Below are positions 23,163-32,482 of a stretch of 39,546 nt of DNA, one piece after another. Within the stretch, counting starts at the first letter, position 1. Each line of letters begins with the position of its first letter. This DNA comes from Planctomycetota bacterium (GTDB lineage: Bacteria; Planctomycetota; PUPC01; JACPCR01), in assembly GCA_016179685.1 (NCBI GenBank), contig JACPCR010000027.1, positions 1 through 39,546 of the forward strand, read 5' to 3'. The notes beneath the pieces were generated by a model, which saw nothing but the letters and a program-made list of their open reading frames with translations, did no database searches and was not told the DNA's origin. A program made the translations under genes and the position numbers.

Positions 23163-26100
23163 TTGCCGCACAGTCTGTGGTTCGTAACTGTTCAGGCCAT
23201 CAGACCTGAACAGTTACTCTCAATCTTACTCTTTCTCGCCCTCGCGGGTCATCTTCAGGCCGGCGAGGTCGAAATCCCCTTGGCCGCCAGCCCCGCCTCC
23301 CTCGAGGAGCTTCGCGGCCAGGCTGCGCACTCAAATCGTATCTTCGCCGCTGACCTCCTGAAAGCCACCCAAGGCACGCTCCTCGAGGGAACGACCGCCC
23401 GAAAACTCCCTCCGGGCCGGTACCGCCTCCACCTCTCCCTCTCCGTCGCCCCTTGGGGACATCCCTCTCTTGCCGGACTCGCCGTCACCGTTACCGCACG
23501 CCAGGAGAAACGAGTCCTCACTTTTTTCGATTTTCCGGGCTGCGGTGAGTTCCTCGACCTCGGCCTGGACTTCACCCAGTCCGCCTCGGGCTATCCCCCT
23601 GTTTCCGTCGTCTGGTCCGTCGGCGAAGAGGGCAAGCTGAACCGCGTCCGTGCCGCCGGGATACCGGACGACCCGGCAGCCGCCGCGTCCCGGCCAGAGG
23701 AGAAGGTCGGTCCCGAGGAAGACGAGGGCGTCGATTGGGACGCCGACGCGCCCGAGAGGGACGACCAGGGAGCGATGCTCGTCCGGGACCTCCCCCGCAT
23801 TCCCCTCCGCCTAGCGGTCCGCCTGGCGGCCATCGAGACCCTGCCGCCCGTCGCCGTCACCCGCCTTCAGGCCGACAAGGTGGTTTATCGGCCTGGCGAA
23901 AATGGAGTGCTCCAGCTCCAGATTCGCAACTTCGGCGAGGCGCCCGCCTCCGTCCTCCTCCACCCGTGTCTTGTCCGCGAGCTGTCCGACGCCGAGCCCC
24001 TGCCGGGCCAGAAAGTCGCGCTCGACCCCGGCAAGGAGCAGGAGTTGGAGATTCCCTTCACGGCCCGTGGCCGCTGGGGTGTCGCCGCACACGTCGGTCT
24101 CGAGTCCGGCGGCCGCACCGAGACCTTCGAGGACCCGTTTCTGGTCACGGACAACTTTTTCGAGGTCGGCATCGGTTACCCCGGAGGCAGCGACCTTCAT
24201 ACGGGCCTCGGCAAGTTCCACGGCGTGGCCGATGACATGCGCCGTCAACACTCCAACCTGCTCGAAGTCTTCTTCTGGGCGCCCGACGACTGGGCCCTGC
24301 TCGTCTCCCCCACCCCGAAATGGTGGAGCGGGCAGGCCAGCTACCCCGAGGACGAGGATAACCTCAAGGCTCTGATCGCTCTCTGCCACCAACACGGTAT
24401 TGGCGTGGCAGCCTACGCCTCGAGCAATGCCGCCGGGCCCTTCGGCTGGGAACTCGCCCGGCGTAAGCCTCATTGGTTCGGCAAAGCCGCCTCCGGCGGA
24501 ATCGGCGGCTGGTATCACGTCGAACACCTCGACGTCTGGAATGACGAGGCCTGGCGCAAGGACCACGGCCACACGGACTGGTATGTCGTCGGAGGCCCCG
24601 ACCTGCGCCGCATCGACACCCTGGATTGGGGCATCGGCCAGATTATCGAAAGCGCCCGCCATTACGGTTGGGACGCCGTGCGCTTCGACGGCCACTACAC
24701 CACCGGCAACGACGAGATGTCCACCCGCAACGTCCGCCGGCTCAAGGAGCGCGTCTGGTCCGTCCTGCCCGACTTCCGCTTCGGCTTCAACTACGGCCGG
24801 GCGCCGGAATGGGCCGGCCGCGGCGCGATCACCCACGAGATGCGCGAGGCCATGGCCGGCGGCGGCCTCTACCTCCAGGAGGGCATCACGAATTGGAGAT
24901 ACACCAACCAGGCCTATGAAAACTGGTATCACTACGCCACGAACGAGCTGCGCATCGCCCGCGAGATTCAGCGGCTCGGCGGCAGCTACCACTGCATCTG
25001 GTCCCTCAATCCCAAGAACCCACCCGCCGTGAACTACTACAAGCTCGTTTACGGACTCGTCGCCGGGGGACATTCCTACTACGGCTCCCATATCGGGATG
25101 CCCGGCTGCCCCGACTGGGGCTCCTTCATGACCCGCTGGTCCGCCGCCTTGTGGGACCCCGCCCTCCAGCCCCTCAAAAATCCCGAACAACGCTTCCAGA
25201 TCGATTCCCAACAACTCCAGTGGAAACCCTTCGCACGCGAGCGCATCGAGTCACCGGAACGCAAGTTCGTCGTCCTCCACCTCGTCAATCCGCCGCCCAA
25301 GGATGCCATTCGCGAAACGGAGCTGCCGGTCCCGTCCGGCCCCGTTGCCGTCCTGTATCGACCCGAGCCGCAGACCCGGATCGTCCGCGCCGTCCTCGTC
25401 CGACCCGAAGCCCGCCCGTTCGACGTCGAGCTGACGGTCCGTCCCGAGGGCGAGGCCGTTTCCGTGCGCCTACCCGGCGTCCAGCACTGGGCCGTCGTCC
25501 TCTGGGAAGTGCAGGGACGCTTCGAGCCGCCCCGGCCCCCGCCTCCCTTCACCGACCCGCCGGACGCGAAGCGGCTCGCCGAGGCGGAGACCGCTCCAGT
25601 GATCGAGAGTGACGACCCGAACCGGGCCCCAGTCCGGGAGGCCTCGGGCCCGGGTACGCTCGTGATCCTCTGCAACAGCGGTTCCCAGAATATCGGCCCG
25701 TGCCTTACCACGGACCCGGACTCAGGGATCGGGACCGTGGAATTCCGGCCCCTCGATCAGGCCCAGGCCCGCATGGGAAGGTCATGGGTCGGCCCCCTCC
25801 AGCCCGGCAAGTATCGCGTCTCGTTTCGCCTCAAGTGGGTCGATCCCACCGAACGCCCCGCCCCTCAGCAGCTCGAGGTCGCCGTCCGAGACGAGAACTG
25901 GGAAGACCTGCTGGGCCGGGCGGCCTTCGCCACCCCGGGCCACTCCGAGCCGCCTGCCGGCGCCATGACCCTTGGCCCCTCGGGCCGCTACCAGGACTAC
26001 CCCTCCGTCACCTTCGAGAAGAAGCGCCCGGGTTATATCCATATCTCCGGGGAGACCTCGACGACGCGCCTCGGGCCCCACACCCTCTATCTAGAAAAGA

Positions 26101-26789
26101 TCCGGCTCGATGCCCTCGAGCTTTACACCGACGACCGGCTCGCCGAGTTCGAGACCCTGCCGGACAAGCCTGAGGGGCTTCCCGCGCCCAGCGGCCAGCA
26201 GCCCAAACGGATTCTCTTCGTCCGAGGCATGTTCTGGCAGTTTTATATCCAGACCCCTGCCCTGGATGCCATTTCCGTCTACTCCTTGCCCGAAACCTTT
26301 CCCGATCTCTATGGTTTCGATGCGGTGATCCTGGCCAATATGGACCTCAGCAACTCGACCCTGGCCGACCGCCGAATGCTGCGCGATTATGTGCACGACG
26401 GCGGGCGACTGGTCCTCCTCGGCGGCTGCTTCACCCTCGGCCAGGGCGGCGTCCAGCGTACCTGGCTCGAGGACCTCCTTCCCGTCCAGTGCCAGGGACC
26501 CGGGGAAGTGGTTCCCTGCCAGCCCCCGCTCCTGCTGGGCTCGGAATCCGGAAAACCCGATCCGGAGTCGCCCGCCCTCTTCTACCGGCATCTCGTGCGC
26601 CCGAAGCCCAGCGCGTCGGTCCTCGCCTGGGCGGGTGAACATCCCGTTGCGGTGGCTTGGCAGCAGGGACAGGGCCTCGTTGCCGTCTTTGCCGGGACCA
26701 CCCTGGGCGAGGGCGACGAAAAGCACCGGCCCTTCTGGGAAACTCAGGCCTGGCCGCGGCTTCTGCGACAACTGGCCCTGTCGCGATGA
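23163..26789 (+). CDS. Large exported TIM-barrel glycosidase-like protein
   Basis: About 1208 residues. The start is uncertain: no ATG fits. I chose TTG at 23163, with AAGAAGGA 6 bases upstream; the frame is open from 23094 through attC3. A signal-like segment LLSILLFLALAGHLQA follows. Next come a beta-sandwich domain, an Ig-like segment (about residues 240-330), then a TIM-barrel-like domain (about 340-700) with the repeated patterns LEVFFWAPDDWALL, HQHGIGVAAYAS and GWDAVRFDGHYTT, where the Asp is a likely catalytic residue as in amylase-clan enzymes. A beta-rich domain follows. The C-terminus (ILFVRGMFWQFY ... YVHDGGRLVLLGG) resembles the GATase-like domain of some beta-galactosidases. Periplasmic or secreted, probably polysaccharide-directed. 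Exact family unknown. Confidence 0.75.
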   Translation: MPHSLWFVTVQAIRPEQLLSILLFLALAGHLQAGEVEIPLAASPASLEELRGQAAHSNRIFAADLLKATQGTLLEGTTARKLPPGRYRLHLSLSVAPWGHPSLAGLAVTVTARQEKRVLTFFDFPGCGEFLDLGLDFTQSASGYPPVSVVWSVGEEGKLNRVRAAGIPDDPAAAASRPEEKVGPEEDEGVDWDADAPERDDQGAMLVRDLPRIPLRLAVRLAAIETLPPVAVTRLQADKVVYRPGENGVLQLQIRNFGEAPASVLLHPCLVRELSDAEPLPGQKVALDPGKEQELEIPFTARGRWGVAAHVGLESGGRTETFEDPFLVTDNFFEVGIGYPGGSDLHTGLGKFHGVADDMRRQHSNLLEVFFWAPDDWALLVSPTPKWWSGQASYPEDEDNLKALIALCHQHGIGVAAYASSNAAGPFGWELARRKPHWFGKAASGGIGGWYHVEHLDVWNDEAWRKDHGHTDWYVVGGPDLRRIDTLDWGIGQIIESARHYGWDAVRFDGHYTTGNDEMSTRNVRRLKERVWSVLPDFRFGFNYGRAPEWAGRGAITHEMREAMAGGGLYLQEGITNWRYTNQAYENWYHYATNELRIAREIQRLGGSYHCIWSLNPKNPPAVNYYKLVYGLVAGGHSYYGSHIGMPGCPDWGSFMTRWSAALWDPALQPLKNPEQRFQIDSQQLQWKPFARERIESPERKFVVLHLVNPPPKDAIRETELPVPSGPVAVLYRPEPQTRIVRAVLVRPEARPFDVELTVRPEGEAVSVRLPGVQHWAVVLWEVQGRFEPPRPPPPFTDPPDAKRLAEAETAPVIESDDPNRAPVREASGPGTLVILCNSGSQNIGPCLTTDPDSGIGTVEFRPLDQAQARMGRSWVGPLQPGKYRVSFRLKWVDPTERPAPQQLEVAVRDENWEDLLGRAAFATPGHSEPPAGAMTLGPSGRYQDYPSVTFEKKRPGYIHISGETSTTRLGPHTLYLEKIRLDALELYTDDRLAEFETLPDKPEGLPAPSGQQPKRILFVRGMFWQFYIQTPALDAISVYSLPETFPDLYGFDAVILANMDLSNSTLADRRMLRDYVHDGGRLVLLGGCFTLGQGGVQRTWLEDLLPVQCQGPGEVVPCQPPLLLGSESGKPDPESPALFYRHLVRPKPSASVLAWAGEHPVAVAWQQGQGLVAVFAGTTLGEGDEKHRPFWETQAWPRLLRQLALSR
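23184..23217. repeat. GTAACTGTTCAGG hairpin at the glycosidase leader
   Basis: GTAACTGTTCAGG, 8-base loop, CCTGAACAGTTAC; perfect 13-bp stem. It lies inside the proposed leader-coding region right after attC3, so either the leader is encoded by it or the real start is further downstream. Confidence 0.75.
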
Positions 26790-27182
26790 CCGGGCGGGTC
26801 AACAGGCCGGGCGAGTGAGATTTGGAAGAAGAGATAAGCCCATCGCCCAACGGCAAAACAAACGCTGAAATCTCCACTTCAGCACCTGGCCATTGCGGGG
26901 GCTTCCTCGGCCACTTGGTCTTCACCACGAACCATCAGTAGTCCTGTGTCCTGAGTCTTGAGCACGGAGGTGCCAGGGCACCAGGGACAGAAAAGAAGCG
27001 AGGAGCGGCCAGAAAGGCTTTGGGCGCTTGCCCAGAAGCGAAGCGGGGGTCTGGAGGTGATCGAGGTGTCAGGGACGAGAGACAGTGAGCAGTCATCAGT
27101 CATCAGTCAACCACCAACCACCAACCGGTTCGGCAGGCGGCCATCGTTCGCTCACACAGTCTTCTTTCCTTTTTCTTCGTGG
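26790..27182. other. ~390-bp non-coding stretch
   Basis: No gene recognised. It contains short direct repeats (CAGTCATCAGTCATCAGTCA and ACCACCAACCACCAACC near 27090-27126). Confidence 0.5.
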
Positions 27183-27210
27183 TTGACAACCCGCATGGCC
27201 TAACTAAAAT
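27183..27210 (+). promoter_or_regulatory. Promoter of the CBS-Kor cluster
   Basis: TTGACA (27183-27188), 16-bp spacer, TAAAAT (27205-27210). The -10 box overlaps the ATG at 27209, which supports the downstream ATG at 27254 as the real start of the first CBS gene. Confidence 0.55.
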
Positions 27211-27253
27211 GAGTCTCCGTTGGGGACCCCAAGCGATCATCGGAAAACTCATC

Positions 27254-27670
27254 ATGCGAGAATTGATCAGCTCGGAGACGCTCCGGGCGCCTATCTCCGC
27301 CTTGAGACCCAGCCGGCCGGTCTGCGTGGAAGGCGATCTCCCGGTCAGCCAGGCCATCGAATTAATGAAGTCCAAGAACATCGGCTGCCTGCTGATCCTC
27401 GTGGAGGGGACGCTGAAGGGAATTTTCACCGAACGCGACGTCCTCGTCCGCGTCCTGGCCAGGAATCGCGACGCGAAGAAGGTCATGATCCGAGAGGTCA
27501 TGACCGAAAATCCCGAGTGTCTCCAGCACGAGGACATGGTCGCCTATGCGCTGAATCGCATGAGCGTGGGGAACTATCGGCATATCCCTCTTGTCGATGA
27601 GGCCAATCGGCCGGTTGGGATCATTTCGGTACGCGACGTTTTCAAGCATCTGGTGAGGCCCCGCCGTTAA
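27254..27670 (+). CDS. CBS-domain pair protein 1
   Basis: 138 residues with two CBS domains (SQAIELMKSKNIGCLLILV, then GIFTERDVLVRVL; second VAYALNRMSVGNYRHIPLVD, then GIISVRDVFKHLV). CBS pairs bind adenosine nucleotides and act as energy sensors. Earlier starts at 27209 and 27179 are open, but the promoter overlaps them. It lies 96 bp before a second CBS protein and upstream of the Kor genes, so it may tune that enzyme or respond to the same metabolic state. Confidence 0.87.
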   Translation: MRELISSETLRAPISALRPSRPVCVEGDLPVSQAIELMKSKNIGCLLILVEGTLKGIFTERDVLVRVLARNRDAKKVMIREVMTENPECLQHEDMVAYALNRMSVGNYRHIPLVDEANRPVGIISVRDVFKHLVRPRR

Positions 27671-27766
27671 CAAGGCCTGCTGCGGAAATCCCCAGGCGTC
27701 GGAAATTTCGTCAGGAAAACTCGATTGGTCGCGGAAGGTCGGCGTACCCGCGGGAGGGAACCCCTC

Positions 27767-28306
27767 ATGTTAAAACCGAGATTGCCGGGATTGGATGAAA
27801 TTGAAGTCGACCAGGGCCGGGATGCAGAGGTCGAAACGGTCCTCAGCGAGACGGCCGTCCACGTGGCCATCTCGAATCTCGACCTGGGCCCGCCCGTCTG
27901 CATCCAAAAAGCGGCGACGGTGAAGGATGCTGTCCTGATGATGGTCCAGCGCGGGATCGGCTCCCTGCTCGTGCTGGAGGGTGATCGATTGGCGGGTATC
28001 GTCACCGAGCGGGACGTCCTCCGGAAGTCGGCGGGCACCGCGGAGCAACTCGGCCGAGTGCGCGTCGAGGCGATCATGACGCCGAACCCGAAAACCTTGT
28101 GCGTGGAGGACTTGGTCATCGAAGCCATGGCCCTGATGAATGAAGGAGGCTATCGTCGCGTCCCCATCCTGGATGCCTCCGGCCGGCCCGTCGGCGTCCT
28201 CTCCATCAAGCGCATCGTCGATCGGCTGGTGGAATACTTCCCGGAACAGGTCCTGAATCTTCCACCGAGCCCGATCCGGGCCATCCAACCGCGGGAGGGG
28301 GCCTGA
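27767..28306 (+). CDS. CBS-domain pair protein 2
   Basis: 180 residues: an ~45-residue N-terminal extension (LPGLDEIEVDQGRDAEVET) and two CBS domains (VKDAVLMMVQRGIGSLLVLE, GIVTERDVLRK; EAMALMNEGGYRRVPILD, GVLSIKRIVDRLVE). GGGAGG lies about 9 bases before the ATG at 27767; the frame opens at 27725. It is 38 bp before korA and in the same direction, so probably one operon. Confidence 0.88.
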   Translation: MLKPRLPGLDEIEVDQGRDAEVETVLSETAVHVAISNLDLGPPVCIQKAATVKDAVLMMVQRGIGSLLVLEGDRLAGIVTERDVLRKSAGTAEQLGRVRVEAIMTPNPKTLCVEDLVIEAMALMNEGGYRRVPILDASGRPVGVLSIKRIVDRLVEYFPEQVLNLPPSPIRAIQPREGA

Positions 28307-28344
28307 AGTCGCCAGCCGGCCTCACTCGACCCAAGAAAATTGCC

Positions 28345-30183
28345 ATGGAAAAGGTTGTTCGACAGCTCGAGGACGTCACCATTCGATTTGCCGGGGATTC
28401 CGGCGATGGGATGCAGATCACGGGCGCGCAATTCACGAACGTTTCGGCTCTGATGGGAAATGACCTGGGCACCTTCCCGGATTTCCCCGCTGAAATTCGG
28501 GCGCCCGCGGGCTCCCTCGCTGGCGTCACCAGCTTCCAGGTCCATTTCAGCAGCCGCGAAATCTTCACGCCGGGTGAACAGTGTGACGCCCTTGTCGTCA
28601 TGAATCCCGCAGCCTTGAGGGTGCACCTCGGCTTCCTCAGGCCCCAGGGCATCCTCCTCGTGAATACCGAGGAGTTCAAGCCGCGCAACCTGACGATGGC
28701 CGGTTACGCCTCCAACCCCCTGGAAGACCAATCGCTGTCGGCCTACCAGGTATTCTCCGTCAACATGACCAAGCTGACTCGTGAGGCGGTGAAGGACCTG
28801 AAGCTGTCGGTCAAGGAATCTGAACGGTGCAAGAACTTTTTTGCCCTGGGCATGGCCTATTGGCTCTACCAGCGCTCCATGGAGCCGACGGTCCAGTTCA
28901 TCCGGGACAAGTTTTCCAAGCGGCCGGAACTGGCGGAGGCGAACCTTCGGGCCTTGCAAGCTGGCCGCAATTATTGCGAGAACACCGAGCAGTTCGGCTC
29001 GTCCTACCGGGTGCCCGCGGCCAAGTTGAGGCCGGGCCGATACCGCAACATCACCGGCACGACGGCCACCGTCCTCGGCATGATTGCGGCTGGTCAAAAA
29101 TCCGGCCTCGAGGTGTTCCTCGGCAGTTATCCCATCACGCCGGCCAGCGAGATTCTTCACCAGCTTTCCCGCTACAAGAACTTCGGCGTCCGCACGGTCC
29201 AGGCGGAGGATGAGATTGCCAGCGTCTGCATGGCCATCGGCGCCGCCTACGGAGGCTCCCTCGCCTTCACGACGACCAGCGGACCCGGCGTCAACCTCAA
29301 GGCCGAAGCCGTCTCCCTCGCCATCAGCGTCGAGCTTCCCCTCGTGCTCTGCGATATCCAAAGGGCGGGTCCCAGCACCGGGATGCCGACCAAGACGGAA
29401 CAGGGCGATTTACTCCAGGTCCTTTACGGACGGCACGGGGAATCCCCCATCGCCGTCCTCGCGGGCAGCCGCCCGTCCGATTGTTTCGATACCATCTACG
29501 AGTGCGCCCGCATCGCCGTCCGCTACATGACCCCCGTGGTCTTCCTGTCTGACCTCTTTCTGGCCTTCGGGGCCGAGCCGTGGATGTTCCCGTCCTCGGC
29601 TGACCTTCCGCCCATCCCGGTCCGATTCCGGACGGACCCCGAGGGTTTCCAGCCCTTCCAGCGCGATCTCGAGACTCTGGCGAGGCCCTGGGCCATCCCG
29701 GGCACCCCGGGCCTCGAGCACCGCATCGGCGGACTCGAAAAAGAGCACCTGACGGGGAACGTGAGCTACGACCCGAAGAATCACGAGATGATGTGCCGGC
29801 TGCGAGCCGAAAAGATCGAAAAGATCGCCCAGGAGATTCCACCCACGCGCATCGACGGGCCGGAATCGGGCGACCTGCTCGTGGTGGGTTGGGGCAGCAC
29901 CTATGGGGCCATCCGGACAGCCACGGAGAAGAAAAGGGAAGAAGGCAAATCGGTCTCCCACGTTCATCTCCGCCACCTCAATCCCCTGCCGCCGGACCTC
30001 GGCAGCATCCTTTACCGGTTCGAGCACGTGCTCGTCCCAGAGATCAACCTGGGACAGCTTCTCAAGGTTCTTCGCGCCAGGTATCTGGTCCCCGCCGTCG
30101 GCCTGAACAAGGTGCAGGGCCAGCCCTTCGAAACCACCGAGATCGAGGCGAAAATCGACAGCATCCTCCGAGGTGAGCCATGA
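28345..30183 (+). CDS. korA: 2-oxoacid:acceptor oxidoreductase, fused gamma-alpha subunit
   Basis: 612 residues, the KorA-type fusion of the gamma domain (about 1-190; IRFAGDSGDGMQITGAQFT near the N-terminus) and the alpha pyrimidine-binding domain (about 210-612; GSYPITPASEILHQLSRY, FTTTSGPGVNLKAEA, LPLVLCDIQRAGPSTGMPT). With KorB it should oxidise a 2-oxoacid, most likely 2-oxoglutarate, with CoA and reduce ferredoxin, or run in reverse. The family specificity between oxoglutarate and other oxoacids is an inference. The stop overlaps the korB start (ATGA). Confidence 0.92.
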   Translation: MEKVVRQLEDVTIRFAGDSGDGMQITGAQFTNVSALMGNDLGTFPDFPAEIRAPAGSLAGVTSFQVHFSSREIFTPGEQCDALVVMNPAALRVHLGFLRPQGILLVNTEEFKPRNLTMAGYASNPLEDQSLSAYQVFSVNMTKLTREAVKDLKLSVKESERCKNFFALGMAYWLYQRSMEPTVQFIRDKFSKRPELAEANLRALQAGRNYCENTEQFGSSYRVPAAKLRPGRYRNITGTTATVLGMIAAGQKSGLEVFLGSYPITPASEILHQLSRYKNFGVRTVQAEDEIASVCMAIGAAYGGSLAFTTTSGPGVNLKAEAVSLAISVELPLVLCDIQRAGPSTGMPTKTEQGDLLQVLYGRHGESPIAVLAGSRPSDCFDTIYECARIAVRYMTPVVFLSDLFLAFGAEPWMFPSSADLPPIPVRFRTDPEGFQPFQRDLETLARPWAIPGTPGLEHRIGGLEKEHLTGNVSYDPKNHEMMCRLRAEKIEKIAQEIPPTRIDGPESGDLLVVGWGSTYGAIRTATEKKREEGKSVSHVHLRHLNPLPPDLGSILYRFEHVLVPEINLGQLLKVLRARYLVPAVGLNKVQGQPFETTEIEAKIDSILRGEP

Positions 30184-31229
30184 ACCAGGCCGCCGCTCCC
30201 GAGATCGCTTCTCGCCCGCTCACGAAGAAGGATTTCGAATCGGACCAGGACGTCCGCTGGTGTCCCGGCTGCGGCGATTACGCCATCCTGTCCCAGGTCC
30301 AGAAGGTCCTTCCCGAGCTGGGCATCCCCCGTGAGAAGCTGGTCTTCATCTCCGGCATCGGATGCTCCAGCCGATTCCCCTATTACATGAACACCTATGG
30401 CTTCCACACCATTCACGGCCGGGCGCCGGCCATCGCCAGCGGCCTCCGGGCCTCGAGGCCGGACCTTTCCGTCTGGGTCATCACGGGGGACGGCGACGCC
30501 CTGAGCATCGGCGGCAACCACTTTATTCACCTCCTTCGCCGCAACCTGGACGTCCGTATTCTGCTCTTCAACAACCGCATCTACGGCCTGACGAAGGGCC
30601 AGTACTCCCCGACTTCCGAGCTGGGCAAGGTGACCGCCTCCACCCCGATGGGCTCCATCGATTACCCGTTCAATCCCATCTCGCTCGCCCTGGGGGCCGA
30701 AGCGACCTTCGTGGCGCGGACCCTCGACCGAGACCTCGCGCACCTCCACGAGACCCTGCGGCGTGCAGCCGCGCACCGCGGCACCGCCTTCGTCGAAATC
30801 TACCAGAATTGCAATATCTTCAACGACGGGGCCTTCGAGGTCTTCACCGAAAAAGAAACCAAGCTCGCCCACGTCGCCAGGCTGGAACATGGAAAGCCCA
30901 TCCTCTACGGGCCAAAGAACGAGAAAGGCATCCGCCTCAAGGGATTCCAGCTCGAATCGATCGATCTCTCCAAGGCCGAGGCCAGGATGGAAGACCTCCT
31001 CGTCTATGACGCCCATTGCCCCGACGCCACCTTGGCCATGATCGTCAGCCGGATGACGGGCGAGAATAATTTGCCTTTGCCCATCGGCGTCTTCCGTTCC
31101 GTCTCCCGGCCGTGCTATGATGACTCCCTGAACGAGCAAGTCCGGAAAGCGAAGGAGATGATGGGGCCCGGCGACCTGGATGAGTTGTTCAACTCGGGCG
31201 ACACCTGGGTGGTACAGCCCAGTTCCTGA
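30180..31229 (+). CDS. korB: 2-oxoacid:acceptor oxidoreductase, beta subunit
   Basis: 349 residues; the thiamine-diphosphate-binding subunit. RWCPGCGDYAIL and SGIGCSSRFPYY hold conserved Cys residues, and the TPP/Mg site reads GDGDALSIGGNHFIHLLRRN, followed by FNNRIYGLTKGQ. TPSxxG-like proton-site elements are seen in YSPTSELGK. The gene begins inside the stop of korA. Together they form the two-subunit KorAB enzyme; no separate delta ferredoxin subunit is in the window, as in other KorAB pairs. Confidence 0.93.
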   Translation: MNQAAAPEIASRPLTKKDFESDQDVRWCPGCGDYAILSQVQKVLPELGIPREKLVFISGIGCSSRFPYYMNTYGFHTIHGRAPAIASGLRASRPDLSVWVITGDGDALSIGGNHFIHLLRRNLDVRILLFNNRIYGLTKGQYSPTSELGKVTASTPMGSIDYPFNPISLALGAEATFVARTLDRDLAHLHETLRRAAAHRGTAFVEIYQNCNIFNDGAFEVFTEKETKLAHVARLEHGKPILYGPKNEKGIRLKGFQLESIDLSKAEARMEDLLVYDAHCPDATLAMIVSRMTGENNLPLPIGVFRSVSRPCYDDSLNEQVRKAKEMMGPGDLDELFNSGDTWVVQPSS

Positions 31230-31530
31230 GCGAGCCGCCCACCCGTCCAATCGAACGAGCCAGGTCTTGGACTGCCGTGTGTTCTCGTCCCCGGAATGTG
31301 CGCTCACTTTTCGAGGACCAGCAGGATGCAGTCATGAAAGAAGGCCGGGTCGCCGTGTGTTCTCGTCGCCGGCTTGGACAATGACGGCGTTTGTTTCGAA
31401 CACGAGCACGACGATGAGGACGACGACAGAACTCGTCGGTTTAAGGCCGCCGTACGCCGGCCTCGCTGTTCAATCGGTTCGGACATAGCGCCGCGCTATT
31501 TTCGAACGGATGGACTCCGGAGTCTTTCAC
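31230..31530. other. 301-bp gap with a direct repeat
   Basis: GCCGTGTGTTCTCGTC occurs at 31274-31289 and 31353-31368, 79 bp apart. No gene seen. A short GA/CG-rich stretch follows (ACGACGATGAGGACGACGAC). Confidence 0.55.
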
Positions 31531-32169
31531 GTGCCCATCAAATTCAAGTGCAATTCGTGTCAGGCGGTCCTCGTCGTCAAGGATGAGCTGGCCGGCAAGA
31601 AAGGCCTCTGCCCCAAGTGCCAGAAACCCATCACCGTTCCCGCAGCCAGTCCGGCGTCCCCGGCCGCTGACGGCCTCTCGCTGGCCGTCTCACCCGCCCA
31701 GGCGCCGAAGCCTCCGCCTGCCCCTGCCCCGGCGGTAGCAAAGCCGGAGGCCCCCGCGGCGGCCTCAGGCGGCGCCTCCCCGCTGGACATGAAATCCGCC
31801 GCTACCCGGAAGCTCATGGTCCAGAAAGTCGGCACCGTCCTCGTCGCCACCATCCAGGTCCAGCGCATCAGCGAGCCGCCGGACATCCGTGAGGTGGGCG
31901 ACGCGCTGATGGGACTGCTGGATCAGGCGGAGAAGCCCCAAGTCCTCCTCGACATGAACAAGGTCACCTACCTGCCAAGCTCCATGATCGGGAAGCTCAC
32001 CGTCATGCACAAGAAGGCGCTGGAATACAAAGGGTCGCTCAGGTTCTGCAACATCGCGCCCGGCGTGCTCGAAATCTTCAAGATCACGCGCCTGGACAAG
32101 GTGTTCAAGATTTACCCCGACCTGAACTCGGCGCTCAACAGCTTCAAGTCGGGCTACATCGATGTTTAG
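31531..32169 (+). CDS. Zinc-ribbon and STAS-domain protein
   Basis: 212 residues. Residues ~1-33 form a CxxC...CxxC zinc ribbon (FKCNSCQAVLVVKDELAGKK, then LCPKCQKP), an Ala/Pro-rich linker follows, and residues ~95-210 are a STAS (anti-sigma-factor antagonist-like) domain: QVLLDMNKVTYLPSSMIGKL, with a Ser where SpoIIAA-type proteins are phosphorylated. I chose GTG at 31531, with GGAG 8 bases upstream, over ATG at 31510. The stop lies inside a perfect hairpin. No sigma or anti-sigma gene is next to it. Confidence 0.85.
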   Translation: MPIKFKCNSCQAVLVVKDELAGKKGLCPKCQKPITVPAASPASPAADGLSLAVSPAQAPKPPPAPAPAVAKPEAPAAASGGASPLDMKSAATRKLMVQKVGTVLVATIQVQRISEPPDIREVGDALMGLLDQAEKPQVLLDMNKVTYLPSSMIGKLTVMHKKALEYKGSLRFCNIAPGVLEIFKITRLDKVFKIYPDLNSALNSFKSGYIDV

Positions 32170-32216
32170 TTTTCGGGTCCAGAAGTGCTTCCGCACTTCT
32201 GGACCCGAAAACTAAA
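32165..32216. repeat. AAGTGC-family hairpin 7 (perfect 24-bp stem)
   Basis: The arm runs TTTAGTTTTCGGGTCC then AGAAGTGC, loop TTCC, then the exact complement ending in ACTAAA. It contains the stop codon of the STAS-protein gene and could act as its transcription end. Confidence 0.92.
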
Positions 32217-32482
32217 AGGCTTTGCTTCGCAGAGCCCCAATTTCTTAGGGTCTCCGGTTGTAACTTCTCCGCGTCGCGCTCAGAAGTTGAAAGGTGTCGG
32301 GTGTCAGTTGATTCCTGAACCCTGACACCTTTTCCACCTTTGTTGGGTTGCGGGCTTCGCCCGCCTGAAGGGATACTTCCCTTTCCCCGCGGAAAAAAAA
32401 GACTTGACTCATCTCCATGGAAAAGAACAAGTCCCCGGTGCCCGCCGCGCCGGTGGCCACCAGGCCGATTGCCTTTGCCAAA
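32217..32482. repeat. Gap with two-module repeat, copy 2
   Basis: TGTAACTTCTCCGCG (32259-32273) and the 27-bp module beginning TGGGTTGCGGGCTTCGCCC (32344-32370) match the copy at 100-170. Between them stands GGTGTCGGGTGTCAG paired with CTGACACCTTT. No gene is seen here. Confidence 0.6.
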
